DNA from: Syngnathus acus
Lineage: Eukaryota > Chordata > Actinopteri > Syngnathiformes > Syngnathidae
NCBI RefSeq assembly: GCF_901709675.1
Contig: NC_051088.1
Location: forward strand, 16,544,193 to 16,608,192
Length of the DNA stretch: 64,000 nt
Direction of reading: 5' to 3'
Part shown: positions 11,964 through 25,200 of the stretch, one piece after another
Numbering within the stretch: position 1 is the first letter of the stretch
How the letters are laid out: every line of letters starts with the position of its first letter
The notes under the pieces: model-generated
What the model was told of the DNA's origin: nothing
Database searches by the model: none
Seen by the model: the letters and a program-made list of their open reading frames with translations, nothing else
Program-made: the position numbers and the translations under genes

Positions 11964-12530
11964 GCCCCCCTGCGCTTTGTTTGTCTCCATCTTTTCCTCC
12001 TCCCGTCTGTCGCATCCTCGTTTCTTGGCTAACTTCCCTACGTTCCATCGGTTGCAAGAATACAGGCGGAGCTGTAAACCAATGCAGACACGCACTCAGC
12101 GTTATCCACACACACGTCATTCCAGGCCATTTCCCTCTTCTCCCTAGGCCGGATCTTTTAGTTGTGGTCATTGGAATGCTGTACATCTTTTTTTATGATT
12201 TATGGAAAAAGGCAGATTGTACAGTAACATAAATGATGTAATCAAGCGTACCCCTTTGTGTTTTTTCTTTCTTGGAACGTAGAAAGGTGTAATGTGTGCA
12301 TGCAGTATACATAGAAGCTGATGAGTAGCTTTTTTTGCAGGCAATAAGGCGTGTATGTGACCTCTATATCTTGCGCGGGTAGTTGTCTGACTCGTTCGAA
12401 TCGTGCGCATGGCGGCCCGCTATAGCTAATCACATCTGCTGTCAATGTGCCTAGATTGTGCTTGAAAGTAGAAATATGACTCTGACCATTTGTGCAATTG
12501 TTTTTCACTTCTCTTTCATTAAATCACACT
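11964..12530 (+). other. ube2v1 3'UTR
   Basis: Non-coding sequence after the ube2v1 stop. An ATTAAA at about 12,518-12,523 followed by a T/G-rich stretch is a reasonable poly(A) signal; a second candidate AATAAA lies near 12,703. Confidence 0.4.
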
Positions 12531-13309
12531 TTGTAGGCTTTGGTGTGGTTGCGGAACAGCATTTTACTTAACCTGGTGGTCACTTTCTGGTCAAGACTGA
12601 TACGCCCAATATAGAAGAGAATGAACATTTATTTTGACAGTCATGGCCAAATCCGGGCTTTACATCTGCTAAGAGGACAGCAGCAGCATACACTATTTAA
12701 AAAATAAAATGTCTGCAGGTCTACCACAACAAGCAATGGGGCAGCGCAATAATGCAGGGAAATAAACACCAGTAGGTCCAGTATTAATGATCATCTTAAG
12801 AGTAAACACAAAGTCCGTTCCAGCAGCAAATTAGTGCTACGCCCATCTGACTACTCAAAATCGATCTCGGCCCATGTCAGGCGGTTTTTCTCAGTTGAGT
12901 AACAGAGCAAAAGTTAACAAGAGCTTTTATAGTAAAATTAGCAAATACTTTACATGAAGTCTAGGCACATGCATTACAGAACATTACAGTGATTCAACAA
13001 CAAAAAAGTGCTTTAAATATAAATATCAAGAAAATAATTGAAGTCAGGACTGTCAAAATTATTTTTAGGCATTTTTATGCCTCAATGGTGGTATACGTAT
13101 GCAATTAGAAGTGAAATGCAATGCGTTAATTTTTCATACGTATATATTTTTGTTTAAAAGGGTGAGGCTGTTATCATTTTTCTGATAACATGTCACCAAT
13201 AATAATGATAAAAATAGATTGCAGTGTCACGGTGACTTGTGCAACCATAAAAAACATTCCAAATTGAGAAACCTCCTTCAGAGCACAGATTTCTATAGGA
13301 AGGGCTAGA

Positions 13310-13631
13310 TGGCTTAAGGCAGGGGTGTCAAACTCATTTTTGTCATGGGCCGCATTGTCGTCATAGTTTCCTATGACTGTCAACCCAAATATATGTATGA
13401 ACGCCTCATATTATATACAGTGTAAGCTACAAAACAAACTGACAAATAATTCGTTTTCAAATCAGACTAGTGAAAATTTATAGTTTAAAAAGAAGATTTT
13501 TAAAAGTGAAGACAATTTGCAATTTTAGTAACGACATAAATTTAATGCAAATATGTCTTTGCGGGCCATATAAAATGATGTGGTGGGCCGTATTTGGCCC
13601 CCGGGCCTTGGGTTTGACACCTGTGGCTTAA
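13310..13631 (+). mobile_element. hAT-like MITE with exact 8-bp target duplication
   Basis: The element spans 13318-13623 and is bounded by TGGCTTAA on both sides (13310-13317 and 13624-13631). Its ends are imperfect inverted repeats: CAGGGGTGTCAAAC at the left, GTTTGACACCTG at the right. Subterminal GGGCCGCAT and GTGGTGGGCCGTA blocks flank an AT-rich centre with no coding capacity. An 8-bp duplication is the hallmark of hAT insertion. A copy in inverse orientation sits at 49,912-50,220. Confidence 0.85.
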
Positions 13632-14269
13632 TAGAGGACTGCTTTGGTGCACTGTGCTGTCGTTGGCTGTAAATTGGATGATTTACTCAATTCAATACTT
13701 GTAACTTGCTGAATTCTTAATGTATTTACAAACAGATTGATTTATCACAAATCTATTACGAACCCTGGCTCTTGAGTCAGACTGAATGTTTAAATTCTTG
13801 TACGAGTCCAACAAACTTTCTGATGTTTACCTGGCATGACAAGCCATTTGAAAATCGGTTGTGTTGACTAATCTACTGTTATTTTGATATTATTTTTTTA
13901 CAAGGATAACATTAAACTAGTCAGGAATACACTCTATACGTTGTTAATGTGGTAAATGACTATTCTTGCAGCAAACGAATATCTACATAGGTGTATCAAG
14001 GCCCATTTCCAGCAACCATCGCATGTTTGCTAATTTTGTTAGAAGGCTAATGGATGATTAGAAAACCCTTGTGCAATTTATTACTTCTCATCGAAAACAC
14101 TTTTCCAGAGCAGATCACAGGAGTGGTTGGTCCCAGATTGACACTGTGGAGAACTCTTGTCGAGTGTTTCACGTATCAACACTTACGTTACTCCTAGGTG
14201 ACCCCGGCTAACTAACAAACACTTGCAAAATGTCTGACCTGACCTAATTATGAGAGACGTCCTCGCTGT

Positions 14270-14415
14270 TATGCAGGAGTCACAGCTGAACCGGACTCTG
14301 ACCCCAGAAACCATGTGATCGCCCCAACCCATTCATCTACCTGTCCACTCATTCACGTCTTTGCGTGATGACACAAAGTCGTTTCTGAAGCCTGCAGGGA
14401 CGCCGGAGGCGACGT
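14270..14415 (+). other. possible 5' non-coding exon of slc52a3
   Basis: A GC-richer block ends at GACGT|GTGAG, a good splice donor at 14,416. It would splice to the acceptor TTTTTCAG at 15,214 (or CCAG at 15,180) just before the slc52a3 start codon. The 5' boundary is unknown. Confidence 0.35.
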
Positions 14416-15220
14416 GTGAGTATTTTGGGTAATTGGGCACTGTTTATTTGCTTTCTTGAACGTGCCTCACTGGGGTGTGTTTCTATGAGTGGGACAACTA
14501 TGGGGGGGGTTCTGTGACCTGGCCCACATTTTTGAAGCTTCAGACTTCTGAGCAGACACCTTGACTTTCCTGATGGGCTTCATTTTTTTTTTTATAGCTG
14601 CAGTGACAATTAGAGTGACACATTTGTGCTGTTTCCAACTTTCCATGGGAAGTTAAGTAGAGAAATTTTAGAACTATTCCAAATAAAATAAAAAAAACTG
14701 TTCATAAGAATGAGAAGAATTACTATCAGAATTGGAAGAATTTAGGGTATTTTTGATAGAAGTATTTTTAATACAACTTTTGTGTTCCCCTATAAAGTGG
14801 AGTTATTGTAAACCACGGTAACATTCTAAACAGTTTCAAAATTAACACTGCACTTAAATATGAAATAAATTCAAATAAGGATTTGGAAAATGTACTGCAC
14901 ATTAATTAAACATTGCACAAGAATAAAATGTTAAAAACAATAGTTTATGGTCTCTTCAAATGGGACTAAAAATGTTCTTTGCTACGGATTATTCTGCTTA
15001 ATTTATATTGCACAGAGAGAATATTAATTCAAAGTGTTTAGACTAGCCGGGTCGGATAGCCAAGTACAACATTATTGCGAAGAACATTTTTGACTTGAGT
15101 GCTGGTTTTAAGAGTTATAGAATGTTTTAAACAGGCAAGGTGCAATTGTCTTTGTTTACAGATGATTTTTTGTCTTCCAGGTGTGGCACAAAAGGAATTG
15201 CATTGTTTTTTCAGGCCAGG

Positions 15221-17224
15221 ATGGCACTTCTGGTCCACATTCTCGCCTGCGCCTTTGGCTTGGGCTCTTGGGTGGCCGTCAACGGCCTGTGGGTAGAGCT
15301 GCCGCTCATCGTCAACACTCTCCCCGAGGGCTGGGAGCTGCCCTCCTACCTGACCGTCCTCATCCAGATGGCCAACGTGGGACCTTTGTTCATCACGCTC
15401 ATGCACAAAGCCAGCCCAGGCCGCCTGAATGAACGTGCCGTCATCTACGCCATCCTCTCCGTTGGCGTCCTGTCCTGCATCTTGCTCACCTTCTTCTGGG
15501 ACCGAACCAGTGTCGTGGCTGGCGCGTTGCACAGCACGGCCTTCTTCATCATCACCTTCTTCCTCTCACTAGTGGACTGCACCTCTTCTGTCACCTTCCT
15601 ACCTTTTATGATGCAGCTTCCAGCCGAGTACATCACCACCTACTTTATCGGGGAAGGGCTGAGCGGCTTTGTTCCCGGTGTCGTGGCTCTGGCCCAAGGT
15701 GTGGGCATGGCTAAATGTGTGAACTCTACTCAGGGGATAGAAGGAAACCGCACACGTGAGAACATGCGGGCCCTCCAGACAGAATATCTACCTGCCAATT
15801 TTTCCACGGAGGTGTTTTTCATCTTCCTGACAGCCATGATGTGCATAAGTCTGGCTGCTTTTGTCGGCCTTAACAGGCTTCGTCTGCCATCTGATGAAAA
15901 TTTGATGGAGGGCTCCGTGGCGTCGGTCTGCTCCGGCCTGGACAATCCTATGGCAGAGATTGATGGAAAGGATCGAAAATGGCAGTACAAGGAGGGGGGA
16001 CATATAGGGCCCCCGCCTGCTGTGCCCAATCACTCTGTGTACCAGCTGACCTTCATCTACATCCTGGTAGTGTGGGTCAACGGCGCCACCAATGGCGTGC
16101 TGCCCTCCGTGCAGACATACTCCTGCATGCCCTATGGCAACCTGGCCTATCACCTCTCGGTCGCTCTGGCTTCAGTGGCCAACCCAGTAGCGTGCACCGT
16201 TGCAATGTTCTTTCAAAACAGGTACCATTAGAGCACTCACACTGCTGAATCACACTCAGTACATGCTGAAAGACTTCTGTATAAACAAATACAAATGTAA
16301 AAATAATGATATAAATAAATATAAATATATTCACTTTTTACTGCTCAAAATATCAAAAAAAGTGAGATGTACCTTTATTCTTATGAGTAAAAAAATATTT
16401 ATCAATTTGAAAAAATATCACAATTATTTCCTCAGCAGGTGATTGCATTTGTCTTTAAAATACCATTACACCAAATTTGAAATTACACAGCCAACACGTG
16501 CTTGTGAAACTATTTGGACAAATTTGGTACGCTGCATAAGACCGCTATAATTTCTAAATGATAACTTGTGAGATTTGTTAAAGGAAGGTTGAAGCTCATC
16601 TTGATTTTTTTTCAGTTTTTATTTCAAATTCATTGTATTCCTTGTGCTTTCAGGTCTCTTCTGTTTCTGGGTGTGCTGGCGCTGTTGGGGACAGGCTTTG
16701 GCAGCTATAACATGGCCATGGCCGCCATGAGCCCCTGTCCTTTACTTCAGGGCTCCATAGCAGGAGAAGTAATCATTGTGAGTGACACGCAAACATGTTG
16801 CGTAAACACTGTGTGACATCATATCTGTCGGCAGCTTTATCTAGGAAATGGCAACGATCCGTTTCTTAAAAAAACAATTCTGCTCATTTCCTAAGTGATT
16901 AGAGATTTTTACATTTGTTGTTTTATTTATGGAAACTTGCTTACAGCTGATTAGCATTAGGGGACAAAAAATAACCGTCAAGTCCAATGTTGTCCATTTC
17001 ACCTTCACTAGGTCCTCTCATGGCTCCTCTTCACTGGAACTTTGTCTTACGTCAAAGTGATGGTAGGCGTCATCCTGCGTGACCGCAGTCATAGTGCTCT
17101 TGTTTGGTGTGGTGCAGCAGCTCAAGCAGGGTCACTGGTGGGCTCTGTTGTCATGTTTCCACTGGTCAACGTCTTAATGCTCTTCAAGGCCGGGGACTTC
17201 TGCAACACCAAATGTCCACCCTGA
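15221..17224 (+). CDS. slc52a3: riboflavin transporter, solute carrier family 52 member 3
   Basis: Plasma-membrane carrier that imports riboflavin (vitamin B2). Coding exons 15221-16221, 16654-16777 and 17012-17224 give 445 residues (human SLC52A3 469). The ATG has A at -3 and G at +4. The N-terminus [20 protein letters not shown] and the signature [29 protein letters not shown] and [14 protein letters not shown] are family hallmarks. About eleven hydrophobic segments are visible. N-glycosylation sequons NST, NRT and NFS lie in the loop near residues 168-195, and a long hydrophilic loop follows. The C-terminus DFCNTKCPP resembles the Cys-containing tail of the family. Fish also have slc52a2-like genes; the A3 assignment rests on overall sequence feel and is less certain than the family. 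Confidence 0.9.
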
Positions 17225-17326
17225 GAACTATCATGTTGATTTATAGACTTGTTTGTGATGAGTATGGGTTTATTTATTTTGATCCAAAATGATAGGCTCC
17301 CGCATGCCCACAACCCCAGGGTAAGC

Positions 17327-17373
17327 GGATGGATGGATGGATGGATGGATGGATGGATGGATGGATGGATGGA
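17327..17373 (+). repeat. (GGAT)n microsatellite
   Basis: About eleven and a half GGAT units, located in the slc52a3 3'UTR about 100 bp after the stop. Confidence 0.95.
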
Positions 17374-17455
17374 AGCTGGGTACTGCACTGGTAGCATAAT
17401 TGGATAAGTCATATTTTAGCCATCCATCGAATTTGACTTGTTTTCTTTATATTTT

Positions 17456-17461
17456 AATAAA
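17456..17461 (+). terminator. probable slc52a3 poly(A) signal
   Basis: AATAAA 232 bp downstream of the stop codon and upstream of the mrps25 promoter. Confidence 0.5.
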
Positions 17462-17700
17462 ATGGCACAACCCAGAATTTTTACCTACTCTTTGTCCTAT
17501 AACGCAAAAGATTTCACACATTCATTTTACACAACTACATAATTTTATTTTGTTCAACTGTTCTTTTAAAGCTTGCATCACTTTTTTCATTATAAAACAT
17601 TTGTACTGATCCAAGCATGATGCAACTGTGTGGAATATCCCAAGCGAATAAAAAATGCGGTATTTGAGCTAGTGATTTTATTATTTTGCATGGTGCTCAT

Positions 17701-17867
17701 GCCGGAAGTGATGGGGCGGAACCGTTGCGGGACTCCCGGTATAAGATGGCGACAACCTCTTGACAATTGCGCAGACTACGTCATCAAAACGCGCCGATTA
17801 TTCTCGTGCACGCAGCGTTAGTGAGCCAGCCAGCTTCAAATGGTAGTTTGTTGCAGAAGGTGTTAAA
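17701..17867 (+). promoter_or_regulatory. mrps25 promoter and 5'UTR with ETS and YY1 motifs
   Basis: CCGGAAGTG at 17,702-17,710 is an ETS/NRF-2 type site and AAGATGGCG at 17,743-17,751 is a YY1 type site. Both are typical of TATA-less promoters of nuclear genes for mitochondrial ribosomal proteins. The coding start is at 17,868. Confidence 0.55.
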
Positions 17868-19013
<1,146 letters not shown>

Positions 19014-19148
19014 GTCGCACCAGCCATAAAATGCCCAAAAAAGTGAAAAAAACCCATATATATGTATATAAATCGCTCCTGAGTATAAGTCGCCCCCCCA
19101 CCCAAACTATGAAAAAAAACCGCGACTTATAGTCCGAAAATTACGGTA

Positions 19149-19450
19149 AATGATGGAGAAGAAGAGCAGACTTTTCCTTGTCACAAATATGTGAAGCGTT
19201 TGTATTTGACGTTGAAGAATCCGGAAAGATGCAAGGACATACGAGTGTGACCCTCATCAATACAGGACTTCCTGCAGAATGGATATTTCAAAACCTAAAG
19301 ACAGAGAGAGGCCCGACTGGATTTGAAATGCATCTTTTCTGACACACCGTGTAGAACAAAATAATGATCACACACACGTGAAATCAACATTTGACTTGTT
19401 TACTTGTGCTTGGATGTTAATAAACTGTCCAAAATGTCATTATGCAATAT
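19149..19450 (+). other. mrps25 3'UTR
   Basis: Sequence after the MITE. AATAAA in TTAATAAACTGTCC near 19,420-19,430 is a plausible poly(A) signal. The original 3'UTR begins right after the restored stop codon at 19,149. Confidence 0.5.
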
Positions 19451-20769
19451 ATCAAACTGTAAAATCGACACAAGTGTTAGCATGTGAAGAAAGTTAATCG
19501 CAGGGCTATAAAACATTTAGTGAGTGTTAATACTTGCTGGCATTCATTTTGCGTGCATGCGGCAGATGTGAAAAGCAGCAAGTCCTCACGCGCCGATGCT
19601 GAGCTGGAGGGAGGAACGTCATCACTGAACACCACATACACTGGGAGACGTTTACACAGCTCAGTCCATGAGTCAATATCAGCATAAGGTGCCTTTTAGG
19701 CTGTTTGCGACTGAGAATCTTTTAAATACATGATACGCACACACACAGCAGGTCAAAATGACATCTCCAATGAGAAAAAAAAAAAATTCAAATAGAGGAA
19801 ACCTTTTTGAAGATTTTGTCATCACAATGGCATGCGTGCAAACATTTGGCGGCTCCGAGTTTACCAATTGCAATGAGGCCATCAAAAGGCATGTCATAGT
19901 GGTATTGACCCCTCCACACTCCATCTAAACTTCTCATTTAGCATCTTTAGGTGTCCAAAAGGAATGCTCATTCGGATGAAACGTGATACAATACTGAATC
20001 CAAATATCAACTTGTAGTGGCCATAATAGAGTTCAAATGTGTATGCTTTTCCCTCCCCGTTGGCTTGCAACAGGTTTTGACACCTTTCTGTAAAGATTGC
20101 AGAGCCAATCACACGCTGGTGGCTGATGCTTCACTTGCTCAAATATCAGTAGCAGAACAATTTAGCGAACCTCTTTTCCCATGAATGCGTCCTCCTGCGT
20201 GCTGCCTGCGAGGCCTTTTTCCTCTCACGCATAGCAAAGATGCGGCAGCAGGTGGAAGTGCGTCGCTTCTTGGCATGCGTGGTCAATCTTTTCCACCTTC
20301 AAACTACAAATAATTGACTGAGCAGACAAGTCGAAGCGCTGCGTGTTATTCATAATATTTTTGGGACGACTACTGCCACGTTGGGCTTAATAGGCAGCGC
20401 TTAGCACTTAGATCTCAAGCTTAAGGTCCATGTACTAGTACGCTTTGTGTCCTCTCCAGTAAGACAACGCAGTGCACTGAGAGAACAACTGATGATTCTG
20501 AACTGTGTTTGAGTAGTAACGTTGGACTTTTGGCATACTTGTAGAGAAACCAATTACTAGTGATGAAAAAAGTACTAGCAGGCAGAGGAGAAACACATAC
20601 TGGCGTTGTCCTATTAGTGTGCAAGAAATGTACATATTTCAAGTAGTAGCAAAAAAACATGAGTAGATTCTAATTGTGCAAAGAAAATCAGAGTACATGG
20701 CGCTTAAGATGGACGTTCAGGATCTGGCGTTTGCACGCTCGAAGCGCTTCCTTTGCCCGACTGGTGACT
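19451..20769. other. mrps25-rbsn convergent intergenic region / rbsn 3'UTR
   Basis: No gene seen. The part nearest 20,769 is expected to be rbsn 3'UTR on the minus strand, but I did not find a clear minus-strand poly(A) signal. Confidence 0.4.
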
Positions 20770-23700
20770 TCAACGCTCGCTTCTCTTCTGCTCCTGTAGG
20801 GCGCGCTGTAGCTCTCTCAGGTTCTCCGACAGCAGCTCCACTTCATCCAGCCGACCGCTGAGCTTGGCGTCGAAGATGTAGGCCCTGATGTTGTCGATCT
20901 GCTGCAGCAGCAGCTCTTCCTCGATCAAGTCCAAGTTGTCGTCGTCGCAGTCGAAGGGATTGGTGGAGGAGCCGGCGTTTGAGGTGTCTGAGAAGGGGTT
21001 GCCGCTGTCTGCGTTGTCATCACCCTTCTCCTTGTCTTCCTGCTCCTCAAAGGGATTGCTGGGAACATGGTCAGCCCGTGCGTCGTCCTCCTCCTCCTCC
21101 TCCTCATCAAAAGGGTTGTATTCTTCCTTTCCGTTGGTCACTTTCCCGCGCTCCCTCTTGATGTCCTCGCAGAAGGGATTGGACGGGTCCTCCTCGATGG
21201 GAGTCGAGCCTTCTTCAAGGAACGGGTTGCTATGTCCGTCTCCGCTCGGGGGCGTAACCTGGCCACCTAAGCTTCTTAGTCTTGGAGGGGACTCCTCGTT
21301 CTGCTTTGGGGCGGAACATTCATCTCTTGGGCTTAAATCCTGAGAAGGGGCTGCGGGAACGCCGAGAGCTAGAGAGGTCTCGCAGGCGGGAAGCGTACGT
21401 TGGCTCTCCTCCCTCTCCCAGGCCTCCAGGCGGCGCAGTTCGCCCCGCTGCAGGTTCTCCTCGTCGGCCAGCTTCTGAGAGAGCGCAATGGCCAGGCTGG
21501 TCTGCTGCTGGTCGTATTCGTCCTGCAGCTGACGCAGGTTCTCCTCCAGCATGGCCACCTCGTCCGTCCTGTGTGCCTCACGCGCTTGCCGGAGGAACGA
21601 GCGGATGTTGTCAATCTGCTGCAGCAGGGGGTCTTCCAACGTGCTGCGCGGGTGGCCCGGGTCAGAGGAGGGCAACCAGCCCCCGGCTTTGGTCAGGCGA
21701 GTTGCCCGGGGGGCCTGCGGCTGCTCTCCGTTGATATCGGCGGGCGGACGGTTCCTCTCCAACTCCTGCCTCCTCTTCAGGACCTCCTGGGCTGCCTGTG
21801 AAGTGGGAAACTTGAAACTCAACAAAAAATGATCATCTCTTTTTAAAAAGGGAAGCCGTGTGGTTCCGGCATCTCACCAGCCTCTCTTGTTGGAGTTTCT
21901 TCTCTTGTTCTTGTTTTCTCTTTTCTTTCAGCTCTTCATACTTCTGCTTGGTTGGCAAGGACATGAGGCCGAGCAGCTTCTCCTACGGCCGAGACGGAAC
22001 ACATGCTTGAATTTTCTTGCCAATGAAGCAAACAGAAGAAACCAATGACTCATTCCTGCTCCTTCCAATTAAAAAGGTCTGACATGATAAAAATATTCCT
22101 TTTATAATGTCACAACTTTATCCCTGTAAAAATGACAATTTTGTTCCCGAGAACATGAGCTCCGAGGCTGCCATTCACCTGGACAAACAGCGTGGCTGAA
22201 TAGCGCACCATCTTCTGCAGTTGCAGTGTCTTTGGATGCGGCGGCGGCTCATCTTTCATTCCCAAAGTCAGAATCTTCTTGCTGACAAAAGAGCAAAGAG
22301 GGTCAGTCGCGTTGATACTGGAGAAGACTTCCATTTTCAAATGGAGGACAGCCACTTACCTGAGAGCATCAATCAATTCGTAGTATTTCTGTACTTCCAG
22401 TCGAAGCCCCCCCGCTGTTTCGAGATTGTAGGTCGTCTCTCCGGCGCTGAGAAAGAATGCGGTCGAAATCAAAGAATCAAGCTCATGTCGCAGCATGGTG
22501 AAATGTCAAGGGCATCTGCTAAAAAAGGAAACGTGCCTCAACGGACTTACTTGAGCGATTCGGCCATTCGGATGTATTCTGGGGCCTTCTCGTCCACCTT
22601 GTCCATGCACGCCCTCAGCCTCTAACAGAAAGACAACTATTTGGTAACATTACTACCCCCTCTAGTGACCATTTCAAAAACACTTGAAATTCCCAAAAAG
22701 AAAGTGACAAGCCCGTCGTTTATGCCAATTGTTTTTGCAGCATTCCAAGTGATGGCTTGCAGACCCCAGTTTGATAAGCAAAGGTTGAACGAACCTCGTA
22801 AAGCTTAACTATATCAGGCACAAAATCTTTCTCGTCCAACTTGTGCTGTCTCTTCAAGAGCGTTTCCATGCAGTGGCAACAGCAGCGAATCTTCTCGTCG
22901 TCCTTGTCGTCCAGCATGGACGTGATGCTGCTCAGGCTGCTCATGCTGCCTCTCCTGGAGCCCATCCCGCTGGGCGACTGGGACTGAGCGCGCCCGACGC
23001 CAGGGACACTCAGAGCTTCACGTGTGCCATTGATGAGCTTCTCTGTCAGTTCATGAACACACGAAAAAAGACAAAATCGCATAGTGTACATCTCATGACA
23101 TTTTTTTTTTAAATTTACAACTCCACCAAGAATCTTAAGCTACTCATGCAGCACAGCTATAAGCCATTGAAGCTGTACTAATGGAGTGACCAGTCAGGTC
23201 ATGTCAGTGAGATACATACGAGCAAGAGGCAAGGGGACAAAGTCCATGCACTTCCTGCACATGATGGAGCCGCAGAGTCGACAGTGGTGCCGTCGGTTGC
23301 GAATGTTGAACTTGCTGCCGCAGTCGGGACAGAACGGGACATCGGAGTCGTTCACCCAAGACACCACCGACTTCTCGATGGCTGGGAAGGAGGACGTATA
23401 TCAGGCGCGTAAACATTCCAGCACGCAACGAGCTCGCCATTTTGCACAAACCTCGGATTTTGGCCGCGTCCGAGTTGGTCCTGTCGAAGGACGTGAGCTG
23501 AAAGGACATTTGACTTTTTCAGCGCCGATAGTGACGACGATGCAAATAGTTGTTATGCGATGAGTTGGACACACCTTTTCCAGCCTGATGATAAGCTTGT
23601 TGACTTCGATGACGTAGTGATCTATCCTGGCGGCGCGTTGCTTCTTGAACATGTCCAAGTGATTTCTTGTTGCTCCTGCAAGACAGATTTTCTGTCAGTT

Positions 23701-24183
23701 GTGGTCAGCGTGCGCTTTCATCGCACACGTTTGCAGTCTCACCCAGCTCCTGAGGCTCCCACATGTACGGATCCACTCCACCGTAGTAGAAGGACTCATA
23801 ACTGCCAGCGTCCCCTCGGTCGTCGCCATCCTTCTTCAACAGCTTGTCTTTGGCTTTCTTTGCCTTCTGGACCAAACCTACACGTATGCGGAATTTTGAA
23901 AAAGGTAACCCTTTTTTTTTTTTTTTAAATCATTTTTATTTATTTGATGACATAATTTGTTGGGAAATTAACTTCACACGGGGGTCGGGCTGGGCCGAGA
24001 CCCTCGTGACTTACTTTTCAGTTGTCCTCTAACGTGGCGCTCCTCTCCAGAATGCTCATCTTCGTAGTGCTCTTGGAGTTGGTAGAAGGACTGCAGGTCC
24101 TTGAGGCAAAGCGGGCAAAGGAAGCCCTCCTTCACCTCGCCCGCCGCCTCCTCAAAAGGGCTCGGGTAGGAGCTAGCGGCCAT
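20770..24183 (-). CDS. rbsn: rabenosyn-5, FYVE-finger Rab4/Rab5 effector
   Basis: Early-endosome tethering and recycling factor that binds PI3P, Rab4/Rab5, Vps45 and EHD proteins. Eleven coding exons, in transcript order: 24183-24015, 23877-23743, 23675-23575, 23497-23452, 23381-23220, 23042-22795, 22621-22551, 22446-22360, 22281-22179, 21982-21878, 21795-20770; 750 residues (human 784). An N-terminal C2H2 finger uses C23, C26, H39 and H44 (EGFLCPLCLKDLQSFYQL). The FYVE domain begins at WVND (159-162), with C168, C171 and RRHHCRLCG (180-188), and continues to CCCHC. A Rab-binding coiled coil (DPLLQQIDNIRSFLRQA) and the related C-terminal LLLQQIDNIRAYIFDAK helix flank an acidic region with six NPF motifs for EHD binding. 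Confidence 0.96.
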
Positions 24184-24244
24184 GACGGAAGGGTTCCGGC
24201 ACCGATCCTCGGGTCACGCCACCGGCGAGAGGAAAGCGGGCCAT
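24173..24244 (-). promoter_or_regulatory. upstream ORF overlapping the rbsn start codon
   Basis: On the minus strand an ATG at 24244-24242 with A at -3 and G at +4 opens 23 codons (MARFPLAGGVTRG...) and stops at 24,173-24,175, inside the rbsn coding region in another frame. The exon carrying both probably starts at 24,262 (acceptor GGCAG). An overlapping upstream ORF in strong context usually lowers translation of the main frame; function here is inferred. Confidence 0.5.
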
Positions 24245-25110
24245 GTTTGTTCCTCCTTCAGCCTGCCATTTAAGCAAAAAGACAAGGTCAGTGTGTAGAA
24301 GTCTTTTTTTTTTTGCTTTTATGTTATCTATTTCGCTGGCAATTGGGCAATTTGGGGATAGAGGAATTGCCGTTGATGATGTCATTGGAGAAAAGCCCTA
24401 GATTTAACTTTTTCAGAACAATGGTTTTGATCTAGTGATCACTGATCGTTTATAATATTACATGCCCTTGGGTGGAGACTGACTGCTGAAGGTTTTGGCA
24501 ATTGCATGAGGTTGGTTTAAACCCATTGACATGATGTAACACAACTACAGTGAAATTAGTACGTACTACATGTTATTAATGCTATTTATACTATTTTTTT
24601 CTGACAAAGTACAACAGTTTCTTTTCATGTCTGCAGTCTTTTCCAAGGATTGCCCATGTCTTGGGTCACATACTTTGTTTTGTTTCACAAAAAAACAACT
24701 GCGCTTCATTCAGTAAACTTTTTTGATTTTAACCAATCAAACTGCTCTTGATGTCACTACTAAAATGCTTATGTAATGCTTTTTTCAGGCTAAATTATTT
24801 TAGCATGAAACAATTTAGCTAATTATGATACTAAAACCGAGTGAAACAACTTCGCTCAAACAATGAGCCCGTCGTCTAATAATCTCATTCTATTGCAACC
24901 AAAACTGGGCTGACCCAAGGTAAACGACACGGCCGCATTAATATTTAGTCGAAAATGTTGGCGATGTTGGTTGTGTAGCTGCAGCAACGCTAGCTTGGGG
25001 ATGCTAAACGCGGCTACTTTAGCTCCTCGCCCTCGCAGAAGAAAAAGCGAACGACGTCGTCGCCTCACTACCACAGCAGTCTTCGTCACTAGGTGCTGTT
25101 CCATACTTAC

Positions 25111-25200
25111 ATTTCAAGCGGACAAGTGTTTGACATCTGGACAACATCCGATGGCCTGAAGCGAGCCTCCAGCCTGCCTGGTCATGTGACACACAGGTCA
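25111..25200 (-). other. probable non-coding first exon and promoter of rbsn
   Basis: On the minus strand GAAAT|GTAAG at 25,110 is a good splice donor, pairing with the acceptor at 24,262. Upstream, GTCATGTGAC (25,181-25,190) is an E-box close to the CLEAR-type motif bound by TFEB/TFE3 and USF. Transcription start is not determined. Confidence 0.4.

Larger units (their letters stand above)
12540..15214. other. ube2v1-slc52a3 intergenic region
   Basis: AT-rich DNA with no protein-coding gene seen. Contains the hAT-like MITE at 13.3-13.6 kb and the candidate 5' exon of slc52a3 near 14.4 kb. Confidence 0.5.

Noticed and set aside
20420-20670. Stretch with repeated ACTAGTA-like motifs
   Set aside because: May be an interspersed repeat, but I could not define ends, target duplication or a second copy in the window.
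20888-21801. Several long plus-strand frames
   Set aside because: Antisense shadows of the GC-rich last exon of rbsn.
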